Part shown: piece by piece, positions 15,081 through 23,607 of the stretch
How the letters are laid out: each line of letters starts with the position of its first letter
Numbering within the stretch: the stretch's first letter is position 1
Assembly (NCBI GenBank): GCA_041918675.1
Contig: JAYRVF010000001.1
Location: 1-64,000 of the forward strand
Length of the DNA: 64,000 nucleotides
Reading direction: 5' to 3'
DNA from: SCUB01 sp041918675
GTDB lineage: Bacteria > Pseudomonadota > Alphaproteobacteria > Rhizobiales > Xanthobacteraceae
Position numbers and translations under genes: made by a program
The notes under the pieces: model-generated
Seen by the model: the letters and a program-made list of their open reading frames with translations, nothing else
Databases searched by the model: none
Told to the model about the DNA's origin: nothing

Positions 15081-15740
15081 ATGTCGAAGACTGAAGCATC
15101 GGCATTATCGGCGTCCGCCGATCTGGCGCGTTTCGCCGGCGCGCGGCGGTTCGGCGCGATCCTGGCCGATCCGCCCTGGCAGTTCATCAACAAGACCGGA
15201 AAGGTCGCGCCGGAGCATCGCAGGTTGTCGCGCTATCGCACCATGAAGCTCGACGAGATCATGGCGCTGCCGGTGGCCGCGATCGCCGCGCCGACCTCGC
15301 ACCTTTATCTGTGGTGCCCGAACGCGCTTCTGCCGGAGGGGCTCGCGGTGATGCGCGCGTGGGGCTTCGCCTACAAGTCGAATATCGTCTGGCACAAGGT
15401 GCGCAAGGACGGCGGCCCCGACGGCCGCGGCGTCGGGTTCTATTTCCGCAATGTGACCGAGCTCATCCTGTTCGGCGTGCGCGGCAAGAACGCGCGCACG
15501 CTGGCGCCGGGCCGCAGCCAGGTGAACTTTCTCGCCACCCGCAAGCGCGAGCATTCGCGCAAGCCCGACGAGCAATATGATGTGATCGAGGCATGCAGCC
15601 CCGGTCCGCGTGTCGAGCTGTTCGCGCGGGGGTCGCGCAAGGGCTGGGCGACGTGGGGCAACCAGGCCGGCGACGACTATCGGCCGACCTGGCCGACCTA
15701 CGCCAATCATTCGAGGTCCGCGCTCGAAGCCGCCGAGTGA
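15081..15740 (+). CDS. MT-A70 family adenine-N6 methyltransferase
   Basis: This 219-residue SAM-dependent methyltransferase has the catalytic motif ADPPWQF near residue 30, followed by YRTMKLDEIMALPV, LYLWCPNALLPEG and WHKVRKDGGPDGRG, all hallmarks of bacterial MT-A70 proteins. These modify adenine N6, usually in DNA. No restriction endonuclease or specificity gene is adjacent, so it appears to be an orphan methyltransferase, or a domesticated phage type. The C-terminal VELFARGSRKGWATWGN is the conserved end of the fold. The start ATG at 15081 follows GGAG about 9 bp upstream. It converges on a polysaccharide deacetylase gene with a 10-bp gap. Confidence 0.85.
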   Translation: MSKTEASALSASADLARFAGARRFGAILADPPWQFINKTGKVAPEHRRLSRYRTMKLDEIMALPVAAIAAPTSHLYLWCPNALLPEGLAVMRAWGFAYKSNIVWHKVRKDGGPDGRGVGFYFRNVTELILFGVRGKNARTLAPGRSQVNFLATRKREHSRKPDEQYDVIEACSPGPRVELFARGSRKGWATWGNQAGDDYRPTWPTYANHSRSALEAAE

Positions 15741-15750
15741 GCGGGCCGCT

Positions 15751-16596
15751 CTATCGCGGGCCGGCCCGCGTTCCCGCCGGCACCAGATGCACGACCTTGT
15801 AGCCGTTCGCCTTCAGCCAGCGCAGAAAGGCGGGCATCATCGCGGCGGTGGCGATCTTGGTGTCGTGCAGCAGGATGATGCCCTTGCGCGCCGCGGAGAG
15901 CCGTTGGGTCAGCAACGCGAGTTCCTGTTCCGGCGTCATCGGGTTCCAGTCGCTCGCCCACAGGTCCGCGCCGAACACGACGATGCCGCGCGCCCGCATC
16001 TCCTCGAGCAGCCGCGCGTTGGCGGCAAATCCCGGAAATCGGAAGAACGGCGTGGCCGGATCGCGCGCGGAAGTGTCGAGCGGCGCGGACGCCCGCGCGT
16101 TCGCGAGCACGCGCGGCGGCGCGCCGGCAAGCGCGGCCTCGTCGGCGGCGATCCCCTGGTCGACTTCCCGACGCGCGGCGTCCTCGCGCAGGAGCGGCAG
16201 GATCGGATGCGACCATGTGTGGTGGCCGACGGTGTGGCCGTCGGCGGCGATGCGCCGGACCATTTCCGGATTGGCCGCGGCATTGCGGCCGATGAGAAAG
16301 AACGTCGCCTTGACGCATTGATCGGCGAGCGCGCGCAGCACGCGCGAGGTCGTCGCCGGAAGCGGACCGTCGTCGAACGTCAGCACGATTTCCTTGTCGG
16401 CGAGCGGCAACGTTTGGGGGAAGCTTTTCAACCCCACGCGGGGGGTCTCGCGGGCATCGACGCCGAGCACGCGCGACGTGCCGAGCGCGCCCGGCGGGCA
16501 ATCGCTCGCGCGCGCCGGCCCGGGCGCGATCAGCGCGCCGCCCGCCAGCGCGAACAGGGTCGCCGCGATCCGCCGCCGCGTCATCCGCATTGTCAT
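15751..16596 (-). CDS. polysaccharide deacetylase (NodB homology) family protein, exported
   Basis: This 281-residue carbohydrate esterase 4 type protein begins with a twin-arginine-like or Sec signal (TRRRIAATLFALAGGALIA, then ARA-SD). The NodB motifs are present: TFDDGP for the catalytic Asp and metal-binding Asp, HHTWSHP for the metal-binding histidines, and RFPGF further on. It would act in the periplasm, de-N-acetylating peptidoglycan or a surface polysaccharide. The LLHDTK motif near the C-terminus supplies the last catalytic His. I chose the Met at 16596; a longer start at 16644 is possible but would place extra residues before the signal sequence. No glycan gene cluster surrounds it. 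Confidence 0.85.
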   Translation of the reverse strand: MTMRMTRRRIAATLFALAGGALIAPGPARASDCPPGALGTSRVLGVDARETPRVGLKSFPQTLPLADKEIVLTFDDGPLPATTSRVLRALADQCVKATFFLIGRNAAANPEMVRRIAADGHTVGHHTWSHPILPLLREDAARREVDQGIAADEAALAGAPPRVLANARASAPLDTSARDPATPFFRFPGFAANARLLEEMRARGIVVFGADLWASDWNPMTPEQELALLTQRLSAARKGIILLHDTKIATAAMMPAFLRWLKANGYKVVHLVPAGTRAGPR

Positions 16597-16730
16597 CGTT
16601 CCATCACATGCCGGCCGCTTCGCCGCTTCCTCAACATTTAGCATTGCGCCGGCCCATGTCGATTGGCTAATGGCACGGACGGGACCGCCCGGCGGCCGAA
16701 TCTCTCCCTCCAGACTGCGAGCTCGGGCCC

Positions 16731-18155
16731 ATGGCCAGCACGATCGAAACGGCGGCGCCGGAGCCGCACGAGGCCCTGCTGCAGCGCGTGCCGATGCGCG
16801 ACGAGGCCGGCGTCGTGCGCGCGGAATTCGTCGCCGAAATCACCCGCGCGATCGAGGGCGAGGATACGCCCCTGCTGCGCGCGCTGGTCGCCGATCTCCA
16901 CGAGGCCGACCTCGGCGACCTGATCGAGGCGCTCGACGCCGAATCGCGCCTGCGCCTGGTCGAGCTGACCGGCACCGATTTCGACTTCTCCGCGCTCACC
17001 GAGGTCGACGACGCGGTCCGCGAGGAAATCCTCGAGGAACTGCCGACCGAGACGGTGGTCGAGGGTGTCCGCGAACTCGACACCGACGACGCCGTCGCCC
17101 TTCTTCAGGACCTTCCCGAGGAGGACCAGGAGGAGATTCTCGAACGCCTGCCGCCGAGCGAGCGCGTCACGCTCGAACGCAGCCTCGAATATCCCGACAA
17201 TTCCGCCGGCCGGCGGATGCAGAGCGAATTCATCGCCATCCCGCCGAACTGGACCGTGGGGCAGGCGATCGACTACCTCAGCGAGACGCCGGACCTGCCC
17301 GAGCATTTCCTCGAAATCTACGTCGTCGACGCCGCCAAGCACCTCAAGGGCGCGCTCGCGCTCGATGTATTGCTGCGCGCGCGCCGGCTCGCGCCGATCG
17401 CCGATCTCATCCACGAGGATCTGCGCAGCGTGCGCGCCACCGACGACCAGGAGGAGGTCGCGCGGCTGTTCGGCAAATACAATCTCGTCGCCGCGCCGGT
17501 GGTCGACGGGGAAAGCCGCCTCGTCGGCGTCATCACCATCGACGACGTCGTCGACGTCATCGAGGAGGAGGCAGAGGAAGACCTCAAGGCGCTCGGCGGC
17601 GTGACCAGCGACGAGGAAATGTCGGACCCGTTCTGGACCATCGCCAAGGGCCGCTTCAACTGGCTGCTCGTCAATCTCGCGACCGCGTTTCTGGCCTCCT
17701 CCGTGCTCGGCCTGTTCCAGGGCGAATTGCAGAAAATGGTCGCGCTCGCCGTGCTCGCGCCGATCGTCGCCGGGCAGGGCGGGGTCGCCGCGACGCAGAC
17801 CATGACGGTCGCGGTGCGGGCGCTGGCCACGCGCGAACTCGGCGCGCACAATGCCGGGCGCATCATCCTGCGCGAATTGTCGGTCGGGCTGGTCAACGGT
17901 CTCGCCTTCGCGGTCATCGCCGGCGTGGGCGCCTATATCTGGTTCCAGGTTCCCGATCTCGGCCTCGTCATCGGCCTGGCGATGCTGTGCAACCTCGTCG
18001 CCGCCGCGCTCGGCGGCATTCTCCTGCCGCTGATACTCAACTGGTTGCGCGCCGACCCGGCGGTCGCCTCCGGCGCCTTCGTCACGACCATCACCGACAT
18101 GGTCGGCTTCTTCTCCTTCCTCGGCATCGCGACGCTGTGGTTCGGGCTGAGGTAG
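16731..18155 (+). CDS. mgtE: magnesium transporter MgtE
   Basis: This is a 474-residue MgtE-type Mg2+ channel. The MgtE_N superhelical domain covers residues 40-150 (LPEEDQEEILERLPPSER), followed by two CBS domains around 155-280 (NLVAAPVVDGESRLVGVITIDD) and a C-terminal five-helix membrane domain. The pore region is recognisable from LAPIVAGQGGVAATQTM, whose conserved residues form the ion path. The protein sits in the inner membrane and closes when the cytosolic domains bind Mg2+. Length and domain order are normal. It is monocistronic as far as can be seen; GC-rich dyads lie just after the stop but no T-run follows. Confidence 0.93.
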   Translation: MASTIETAAPEPHEALLQRVPMRDEAGVVRAEFVAEITRAIEGEDTPLLRALVADLHEADLGDLIEALDAESRLRLVELTGTDFDFSALTEVDDAVREEILEELPTETVVEGVRELDTDDAVALLQDLPEEDQEEILERLPPSERVTLERSLEYPDNSAGRRMQSEFIAIPPNWTVGQAIDYLSETPDLPEHFLEIYVVDAAKHLKGALALDVLLRARRLAPIADLIHEDLRSVRATDDQEEVARLFGKYNLVAAPVVDGESRLVGVITIDDVVDVIEEEAEEDLKALGGVTSDEEMSDPFWTIAKGRFNWLLVNLATAFLASSVLGLFQGELQKMVALAVLAPIVAGQGGVAATQTMTVAVRALATRELGAHNAGRIILRELSVGLVNGLAFAVIAGVGAYIWFQVPDLGLVIGLAMLCNLVAAALGGILLPLILNWLRADPAVASGAFVTTITDMVGFFSFLGIATLWFGLR

Positions 18156-18202
18156 TCGACGCCGGTCGGCCAACGGCCGGGGCCATTGGCCGAGGGCCCG
18201 TA

Positions 18203-18217
18203 TTAATGTGGCGTTAA
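18203..18217. promoter_or_regulatory. consensus CtrA box (TTAA-N7-TTAA)
   Basis: TTAATGTGGCGTTAA matches the full alphaproteobacterial CtrA site exactly (two TTAA half-sites spaced by seven bases; the second continues as TTAAC). It lies 43 bp before the start of the HTH gene at 18260 and 48 bp after mgtE. CtrA is the cell-cycle master regulator of this bacterial group, and the window also encodes DivK and PleD, which act in the same network. Binding is inferred from the motif only. Confidence 0.5.
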
Positions 18218-18259
18218 CGGTCCGGGCCGATCATTGCCGTTCGAATGGAGAACGGGTCG

Positions 18260-18619
18260 ATGCGTCGACTGCGAATGAAGGCCGACGGGCGGATCGTTGA
18301 ATTGACCACGGCGGGCGTCGAGGCTCCGCTCGCCCCGCTCATCGCCGGCGAGGAGGTCGGGCGCGGTCGATCCCATCGCGGCGATCTCGCGGGCGGCAAA
18401 TCCGCGCGATCCAAGTCCGGCGGCGCCGTCAGGGATTTGCGCGCGCGGGCGCGGCTGACGCAGACCGAGTTCGCCGCGCGTCTCGGCGTTCCGGTCGACA
18501 CGATCCGCAATTGGGAGCAGGGCAAGCGCGACCCGCGCGGCCCGGCCCGGGCGCTGCTCCGAGTGATCGCGCACGCCCCCGATATTGCCTTCGCCGCGCT
18601 GGCCGCGAGCGCGGACTGA
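18260..18619 (+). CDS. XRE-type helix-turn-helix protein (HigA/NadS-like antitoxin-type regulator)
   Basis: This 119-residue DNA-binding protein has a basic N-terminus (MRRLRMKADGRIVELTT) and a C-terminal XRE helix-turn-helix at about residues 60-115. RLTQTEFAARLGVPVDTIRN is the recognition region, followed by WEQGKRDPRGPARALLRVI. The motif is characteristic of antitoxins of HigA/MqsA/NadS type, which usually follow a toxin gene, but none is present upstream. I chose the ATG at 18260 because GGAG lies 7 bp upstream; an ATG at 18245 would add five residues without a ribosome site. A CtrA box precedes the gene. Confidence 0.75.
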   Translation: MRRLRMKADGRIVELTTAGVEAPLAPLIAGEEVGRGRSHRGDLAGGKSARSKSGGAVRDLRARARLTQTEFAARLGVPVDTIRNWEQGKRDPRGPARALLRVIAHAPDIAFAALAASAD

Positions 18620-18690
18620 GCGGCGGGATCGGGAATGACGCCGGCGCGGGAATGCTCCCGCGTCCGCTCTTCGAGGCGACGACGGCAGAG

Positions 18691-19518
18691 ATGACGCCAA
18701 TGATGATGCTTGAATCTCACGGGGCGAAGATCCCCGCCATCGGACTGGGCACCTGGGACCTGCGCGGACGCGACGGCGCGCGCATCATCGAGCAGGGGCT
18801 CCGGCTCGGCTATCGCCACATCGACACCGCCCAGATCTACGACAATGAACGTCAGGTCGGCGAAGCGCTGCGATCGTCGGGCGTGCGGCGCGGCGAGGTG
18901 TTCGTCACCACCAAGGTGCATTACGAGAGTTTCGCGCCCCTCGAACTGGAGCGCTCGGTCAAGGAGAGCCTGTCGAAGCTGCGCCTGAGCGAGGTCGACC
19001 TGTTGCTGCTGCACTGGCCGAACCCGCGCGTGCCGATCGCCGAGACGCTCGGCGCGATGGCCAAGGTCAAGCAGGCCGGCATGACACGGCATATCGGCCT
19101 GTCGAACTTCACCGTGGCGCTGATGGATGAAGCGGTGGCGTGCGCGACCGAGCCGCTCGTCTGCAATCAGGTCGAGTATCACGCCTATCTCAATCAGGAG
19201 AAGGTGCTCGAAGCTTGCCGCCGGCATGGCATCGCGGTCGTCGCCTATTGTCCGATCGCGCGCGGCCAGGTCAAGAACGACGAGATCATCGCCGAGATCG
19301 CGCGCCGGCACGGCCAGACACCGGCGCAGATCAGCCTGCGCTGGCTGGTGCAGCAGGGCGTCGGCGCGATCCCGCGTACGTCAAAAATCGAACGGCTGTC
19401 GGAGAACCTCGACGTATTCGACTTCGCGCTGTCCGAGGACGAGATGACGACCATCGCGGCGATGGGCTCGCCCAAGGGACGCATCTGCAACTACGCCTTC
19501 TCGCCGGCCTGGGATTAG
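18691..19518 (+). CDS. aldo/keto reductase
   Basis: This is a 275-residue NADPH-dependent (beta/alpha)8 oxidoreductase of the DkgB-like branch. Visible motifs are IPAIGLGTWDL at the start, HIDTAQIYDNERQVGEAL (catalytic Asp and Tyr), VTTKVH (catalytic Lys), LLLLHWPNP (catalytic His) and the NADP-binding region IPRTSKIERLSENLDVF near the C-terminus. Relatives reduce 2,5-diketogluconate, methylglyoxal and other carbonyls; the true substrate is unknown. Several in-frame ATGs follow each other (18691, 18700, 18703, 18706), so the exact start is uncertain by a few residues. It lies 71 bp after the HTH gene on the same strand. Confidence 0.88.
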   Translation: MTPMMMLESHGAKIPAIGLGTWDLRGRDGARIIEQGLRLGYRHIDTAQIYDNERQVGEALRSSGVRRGEVFVTTKVHYESFAPLELERSVKESLSKLRLSEVDLLLLHWPNPRVPIAETLGAMAKVKQAGMTRHIGLSNFTVALMDEAVACATEPLVCNQVEYHAYLNQEKVLEACRRHGIAVVAYCPIARGQVKNDEIIAEIARRHGQTPAQISLRWLVQQGVGAIPRTSKIERLSENLDVFDFALSEDEMTTIAAMGSPKGRICNYAFSPAWD

Positions 19519-19725
19519 GCGCGGCCGCCGACTTGGGGCGCGCGCGCGAATGCGCGGCCGAAGCCCGTTCCGATTTCCCGCAAGCGAACCGTGCGAACCG
19601 GCGCGAGGCCTCTCGCGCCGACGCGCCGTCATGCTATGAGACGCATCAATGGCCACGGGGATCGGCTCGGGGCTCTGAGTCTTGGCGCGTGGGGTCCCGC
19701 GCGTCGCGGAAACGGTCGGGCGTTG

Positions 19726-20553
19726 ATGTTCTTCGTCGTGTCCAAGGTTGTGGGCTTCATCGTCCTGCCGTCGAATTTCGCGAGCCTCCTGGCGGGGGTC
19801 GGTCTGTGCCTGCTCGCGACGCGGTGGCGTCGTTTCGGGTCGCGCCTGGCCGTGGCGGGGATCGGGCTCATCCTCCTGTTCGGCTTTTCTCCGCTCGGCG
19901 ACGCGATGCTGCTGACGCTGTCGGAACAATATCCGCCCTGGAAGGAAGGCGGGCGTGATCCCGACGGCATCATCGTGCTGGGCGGCGCGATCAGTCCTGA
20001 AATCGCGGCCGCGCGCGGCGTTCCCGAGCTCAACGCGGCCGCCGAGCGCATGACCGCCGCGGTCGATCTGGCGCGACGGTTTCCGAGCGCGCGCCTCGTC
20101 TTCAGCGGCGGCAACAACAGCCTCATCGACGACGGGCTCTCCGAGGCGGCATACGCGCGCGTATTGTGGGCGAGCATGGGCGTCGCGCCGGAGCGCGTCA
20201 CGCTGGAGGATCGCTCGCGCACGACGGCCGAGAACGCCGCGCGCGCCAAGGCCGTGGTCGCGCCGAAGCCCGGCGAGCGCTGGCTGCTCGTCACCTCTGC
20301 CTATCACATGCCGCGCGCGATGGCCGCGTTCCGCCGTTACGGCTTTCCGGCCGAGGCCTATCCGGTCGACTGGCGCACGCGCGGCTGGCGCGACGCGTTC
20401 ATTCCCTTTCCCTCGCTCAGTCAGGGCTTGGCGCGCACGGACACGGCCGCGCATGAATGGATCGGGCTGCTCGCCTATTGGCTCGGCGGGCGAAGCGACG
20501 GGCTCGCGCCGCCATGCGCGGGGAATTCATCGGGCGCGAATTGCCGGCCGTGA
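19726..20553 (+). CDS. YdcF/SanA family (DUF218) membrane-anchored protein
   Basis: This is a 275-residue protein with two N-terminal membrane helices (residues about 3-25 and 38-58) followed by a periplasmic DUF218 domain. The domain begins with DGIIVLGGAIS, contains LVFSGGNNSLIDDG and ends with LLVTSAYHMPRAMAAFRRYGF, the classic signatures. Relatives (ElyC, SanA, YdcF) influence peptidoglycan or lipid-carrier metabolism under stress; the reaction is not known. I start at ATG 19726, at the first membrane helix. The frame is open upstream to 19591 but that part lacks family character. Confidence 0.82.
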   Translation: MFFVVSKVVGFIVLPSNFASLLAGVGLCLLATRWRRFGSRLAVAGIGLILLFGFSPLGDAMLLTLSEQYPPWKEGGRDPDGIIVLGGAISPEIAAARGVPELNAAAERMTAAVDLARRFPSARLVFSGGNNSLIDDGLSEAAYARVLWASMGVAPERVTLEDRSRTTAENAARAKAVVAPKPGERWLLVTSAYHMPRAMAAFRRYGFPAEAYPVDWRTRGWRDAFIPFPSLSQGLARTDTAAHEWIGLLAYWLGGRSDGLAPPCAGNSSGANCRP

Positions 20554-20671
20554 CCGACGCAGGAACGCGTTTCGCGGTCCGCTCGCCTTGCGCGATGCGC
20601 ACGCCGGCATGTCGCATGGAGCCATTGCGCCGCCGTCCAAATCGCGGAGAATGGGCGCGAGGGAGAGCGAT

Positions 20672-21334
20672 ATGGGCGGAATGGGTTTGAAGCTTGTCAT
20701 CGGCAACAAGAATTATTCGTCATGGTCGATGCGGCCGTGGTTCGCCATGAAGGTCGCGGGCATTCCTTTCTTCGAGACGGTCGTCCCGATCTATCGCGCC
20801 GACAGCAAGGAGCGCCTCCTTGCGGTATCGCCATCGGGTAAGGTGCCGGCGCTGATCGACGGCGACATCACGGTCTGGGATTCGCTCGCCATTCTCGAAT
20901 ATCTCGCCGAGACGTTTCCGGCGGCGGTCCTGTGGCCGAGCGATCGCGCGACGCGGGCGCGGGCGCGCGCGATCTCGGCCGAAATGCATTCCGGATTTCA
21001 GGCGCTGCGCGCCGAATGCGGAATGAACATGCATCGGCCGATCGGCGCCAAGGCGCTGTCATCGGACGCGACCGACGCCATCGCGCGGATTCAGGCGATC
21101 TGGACCGATTGCCGCGCGCGCCACGCGAGCGGCGGGCCGTTCCTGTTCGGCGCGTTCACGGCGGCGGACGCGATGTACGCGCCGGTGGTCTCGCGTTTCG
21201 AGACCTACGAGATCTCCGGGTCCGCGCCGGTCGCCGCCTATATGGACACGATCAGGTCGCTGCCGGCCTGGAAGGAATGGCGTTCGGCCGCGCTGGCCGA
21301 GGAATGGGTGATCGATAAATTCGAAAACGGCTGA
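20672..21334 (+). CDS. glutathione S-transferase family protein
   Basis: This 220-residue protein has a thioredoxin-like N-terminal domain (LVIGNKNYSSWSMRPWFAMK, with Ser residues in the catalytic position) and the conserved GSH-binding SPSGKVPALIDGD and VWDSLAILEYLAE. The all-helical C-terminal domain follows, with the N-capping-box area GAFTAADAMYAPVVSRF. It is probably a cytosolic detoxification or redox enzyme; relatives are related to YfcF and maleylacetoacetate isomerase-like GSTs. The ATG at 20672 has the ribosome site GGGAGAG 5 bp upstream, which settles it over an ATG at 20651. Confidence 0.87.
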   Translation: MGGMGLKLVIGNKNYSSWSMRPWFAMKVAGIPFFETVVPIYRADSKERLLAVSPSGKVPALIDGDITVWDSLAILEYLAETFPAAVLWPSDRATRARARAISAEMHSGFQALRAECGMNMHRPIGAKALSSDATDAIARIQAIWTDCRARHASGGPFLFGAFTAADAMYAPVVSRFETYEISGSAPVAAYMDTIRSLPAWKEWRSAALAEEWVIDKFENG

Positions 21335-21472
21335 CGCGCGGAAAAACCGTCTTCGACATTGCGCGCGCGGGATTGCCCGCGAGCGCGCGAAGGCGGATAA
21401 GGTTCTCGGCGACCGCATCAAGCTCTGCCGGTTCGGTCGACCGCCATTCAACCGGCGAAGGGAGCGAAGGTC

Positions 21473-21862
21473 ATGGGTCTTCTGGATGCAATCGGTAGCG
21501 CCGTGCTCAAGAGCGTTCTCGGCGGGCAGGACAATTCGGTCCTTTCGTCGATTCTGGCCGAGGTTCTCGGCGGCGGAGGAAGCGGAGCGGGAAGTGGCGC
21601 GAGCGGCGGCGGGCTTTCCTCGATCGTCGCCAAGCTCGAACAGGCCGGCATGGGCGAGTTGGTCAAATCGTGGCTCGGCAACGGCGATAACCTGCCGATT
21701 TCCGCCGACCAGCTCAACGAGGTCCTCAATTCGGACCAGGTCAAGCAGATTGCCGAGAAATTCGGCATTCCGGCCGACGATGTGCTCGGCACGCTCGCCA
21801 ATATCCTCCCCGGGGTGGTCGACAAGGCCAGCCCGAACGGAAAGCTCTCCAGGGAAATCTGA
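21473..21862 (+). CDS. YidB family (DUF937) protein
   Basis: This 129-residue protein has the YidB pattern. The N-terminus is MGLLDAIGSAVLKSVLGG, then comes a Gly/Ser-rich linker (residues 36-50), followed by a helical domain with IVAKLEQAGMGELVKSWLGNG and LPISADQLNEVL, ending in FGIPADDVLGTLANILPGVVDK. The biochemical function is unknown; homologues are widespread in proteobacteria, and bacterial DUF937 proteins are often cell-envelope- or stress-associated. A good ribosome site (GGGAGCGAAGG) precedes the ATG. The gene appears to be a single transcription unit. Confidence 0.85.
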   Translation: MGLLDAIGSAVLKSVLGGQDNSVLSSILAEVLGGGGSGAGSGASGGGLSSIVAKLEQAGMGELVKSWLGNGDNLPISADQLNEVLNSDQVKQIAEKFGIPADDVLGTLANILPGVVDKASPNGKLSREI

Positions 21863-22119
21863 GCGGCTCGCAAGCATCCGCGACGCGCCTCTCGGGCGAG
21901 ACGAATGACCGGACTGCCGGGGGCGGGGTGCCGTCCTCGGCCGGTGGCGTTTGTGCACTGCGGTCCACGCAAAGGACACATTCCCGAGAGCCATGGCAGG
22001 ATGCCGCCATAAAATCTATTAAAGCATTGAATTTACTAGATAAATACACACCCTAACGATGTCCTTGGAATCTCGCCAAAATTGCCTCCGCCGTGCTATA
22101 AGCCCTCTCCGGAAAATGG

Positions 22120-22344
22120 TTGGGGCTAAAAGTGGATTTCGTTGGGAGAGTTGCGTTGAGACACAAGTTTCGAGTTGGTGAATCGGTCTTCTTCACGGCT
22201 GGAAACGGGACCCGTCCGGCCGCGACGGGCCGATATGAAATTATCCGGTTGCTTCCGACCGACGGCGACGATTGCCAGTACCGCATCAAGAGTTCGGCCG
22301 AGACGTTCGAGCGCGTCGCCAAGGAGAGCCAGCTCTCGGTCTGA
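22120..22344 (+). CDS. small conserved alphaproteobacterial protein of unknown function
   Basis: This protein has up to 74 residues with the recognisable core RHKFRVGESVFFTAG, GRYEIIRLLP, GDDCQYRIKS and ERVAKESQL. Short proteins with this core occur in many Hyphomicrobiales but I know of no function. The fold looks like a small beta-barrel (SH3-like). Start choice is unclear: ATG 22120 gives 74 residues but has no ribosome site, whereas TTG 22156, preceded by GGGAGAG, would give 62 residues beginning at RHKF, which fits the conserved part best. The preceding gap 21863-22119 is AT-rich around 22010-22055, plausible for a promoter. Confidence 0.7.
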   Translation: MGLKVDFVGRVALRHKFRVGESVFFTAGNGTRPAATGRYEIIRLLPTDGDDCQYRIKSSAETFERVAKESQLSV

Positions 22345-22594
22345 TCATTGCCACGCCACATGGCGCGCGTGACGCGGGCAAGCGCCGCCGTCCGCGAAAA
22401 TCTCATTTGCCGTGCGCATCCGCCGCGCAACACCTGCCAATCTGGCGGTCGATTTCCGGCGCGACAAGGCAAGCGTGCTTTCGTAAGATCGACTTTTCCG
22501 CGCGGTGATCGTTCGCGCGGGCAACGGGTGGATCGCTTCCCCCGATTGAACGCAGCCGAATTGAACGCCTTCGAACGAAGAAAGGCGAACGCGC

Positions 22595-23512
22595 ATGTGG
22601 TCGTGGGCTGAGCAGATCGACCGCCTCATGCAGTCGGCCTCGCTGCCGATGTGGAGCGCGATCGCCGCGGCCGTCCTGGTCGCTCTCGTCGCGCTGATCG
22701 CGCTCATCCGTTCGGAACGATGGCTCGCCAATACGCTCGTGCTTGCCGTCATCGCCATGGCCGCCATCGCCGGCGTCGCGTGGCTCACGACGTTGGGCTC
22801 GGGCAAGGTCGGCGCGCCGCAACAGGTCGCGGAAGGGGGCGGGGCCTTGCCCACGGCGCCGAGTTTCGCACCGCTTGCCTGCCTTGATGGTCTGGCGGGC
22901 GCGACGGTCGAGGCGGCATGCGAGCGCGTGCTGTTCGCCTCGCCCGAAGCGGCGGCGGCGGCGGTGTCCTACACCGCGGCGCAGATCGCGCGCCTGCGCG
23001 TGGCGGGAGGCGCGCAATCTCCCGATCTCGCTTTGCTGCGCCGCGCGCTCGAACAGGATCGCTTCGGTCTCGTCGCGCGCGTGCTCGACGTCCGCGACGG
23101 CTGCACGGCGGAGGCCTGCGATTTCTTTCGTCTGCTCGAAAACCCGCGCGTGATCGCCGCCAACCTGACGGCGCGCGCCTATGACGCGCTGGTCGCGCGC
23201 CACGCCCCGTCCTGGCCGGCCGCGGCCGGTCGCGACGCGCCGCCCGTGCCGCAGCTTTCCGCAACGACGGGCAAGCCGACGGAAATCGAGTTTCCCAGCG
23301 CCTCGTCGATCCCGCCGGTCAGCATCATGACGGGAGAACCGCCGCCGCCGCAACCCGCGCCGCGCGCGCCAAGCCCGCCGCCGACGGCCGCGAAGGCGAC
23401 GCCCGCGCCCGCGCCGCCGCAGCAAGCCAAGCCGCCGCGCCGGCCGAAAGCGCCGGCGAACGCGCCGGTGCCGATCGCGCCGCAACCCCCCGAGGCGTCC
23501 GACGACAATTGA
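22595..23512 (+). CDS. membrane-anchored protein with proline-rich C-terminus, unknown function
   Basis: This is a 305-residue protein I do not recognise beyond being a conserved-looking hypothetical. Two membrane helices lie at about residues 18-40 and 46-66. A soluble region of about 140 residues follows, containing four Cys (CLDG, ACERV, DGCTAEAC) that could form disulfides if periplasmic. From about residue 245 the sequence is very rich in Pro, Ala and Lys, resembling a spacer or TonB-like stalk. The alanine-rich helix AAAAVSYTAAQIARLR is typical of orphan envelope proteins. An AAAGGCGA ribosome site precedes the ATG. No functional partner is evident nearby. Confidence 0.65.
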   Translation: MWSWAEQIDRLMQSASLPMWSAIAAAVLVALVALIALIRSERWLANTLVLAVIAMAAIAGVAWLTTLGSGKVGAPQQVAEGGGALPTAPSFAPLACLDGLAGATVEAACERVLFASPEAAAAAVSYTAAQIARLRVAGGAQSPDLALLRRALEQDRFGLVARVLDVRDGCTAEACDFFRLLENPRVIAANLTARAYDALVARHAPSWPAAAGRDAPPVPQLSATTGKPTEIEFPSASSIPPVSIMTGEPPPPQPAPRAPSPPPTAAKATPAPAPPQQAKPPRRPKAPANAPVPIAPQPPEASDDN

Positions 23513-23607
23513 CGCCGCGCGCCCGACGCGTCGTTCGCCGAATTGCCCGCGCAATTCGCGCGCCAAGCCCAAACCGCGTTCGCGGCGATGATTCGTGCAA
23601 AGCTCCG

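Noticed and set aside
16394..18217. Long plus-strand and minus-strand frames over mgtE and the deacetylase gene
   Set aside because: Arginine-rich off-frame translations; mgtE and the deacetylase explain the sequence.
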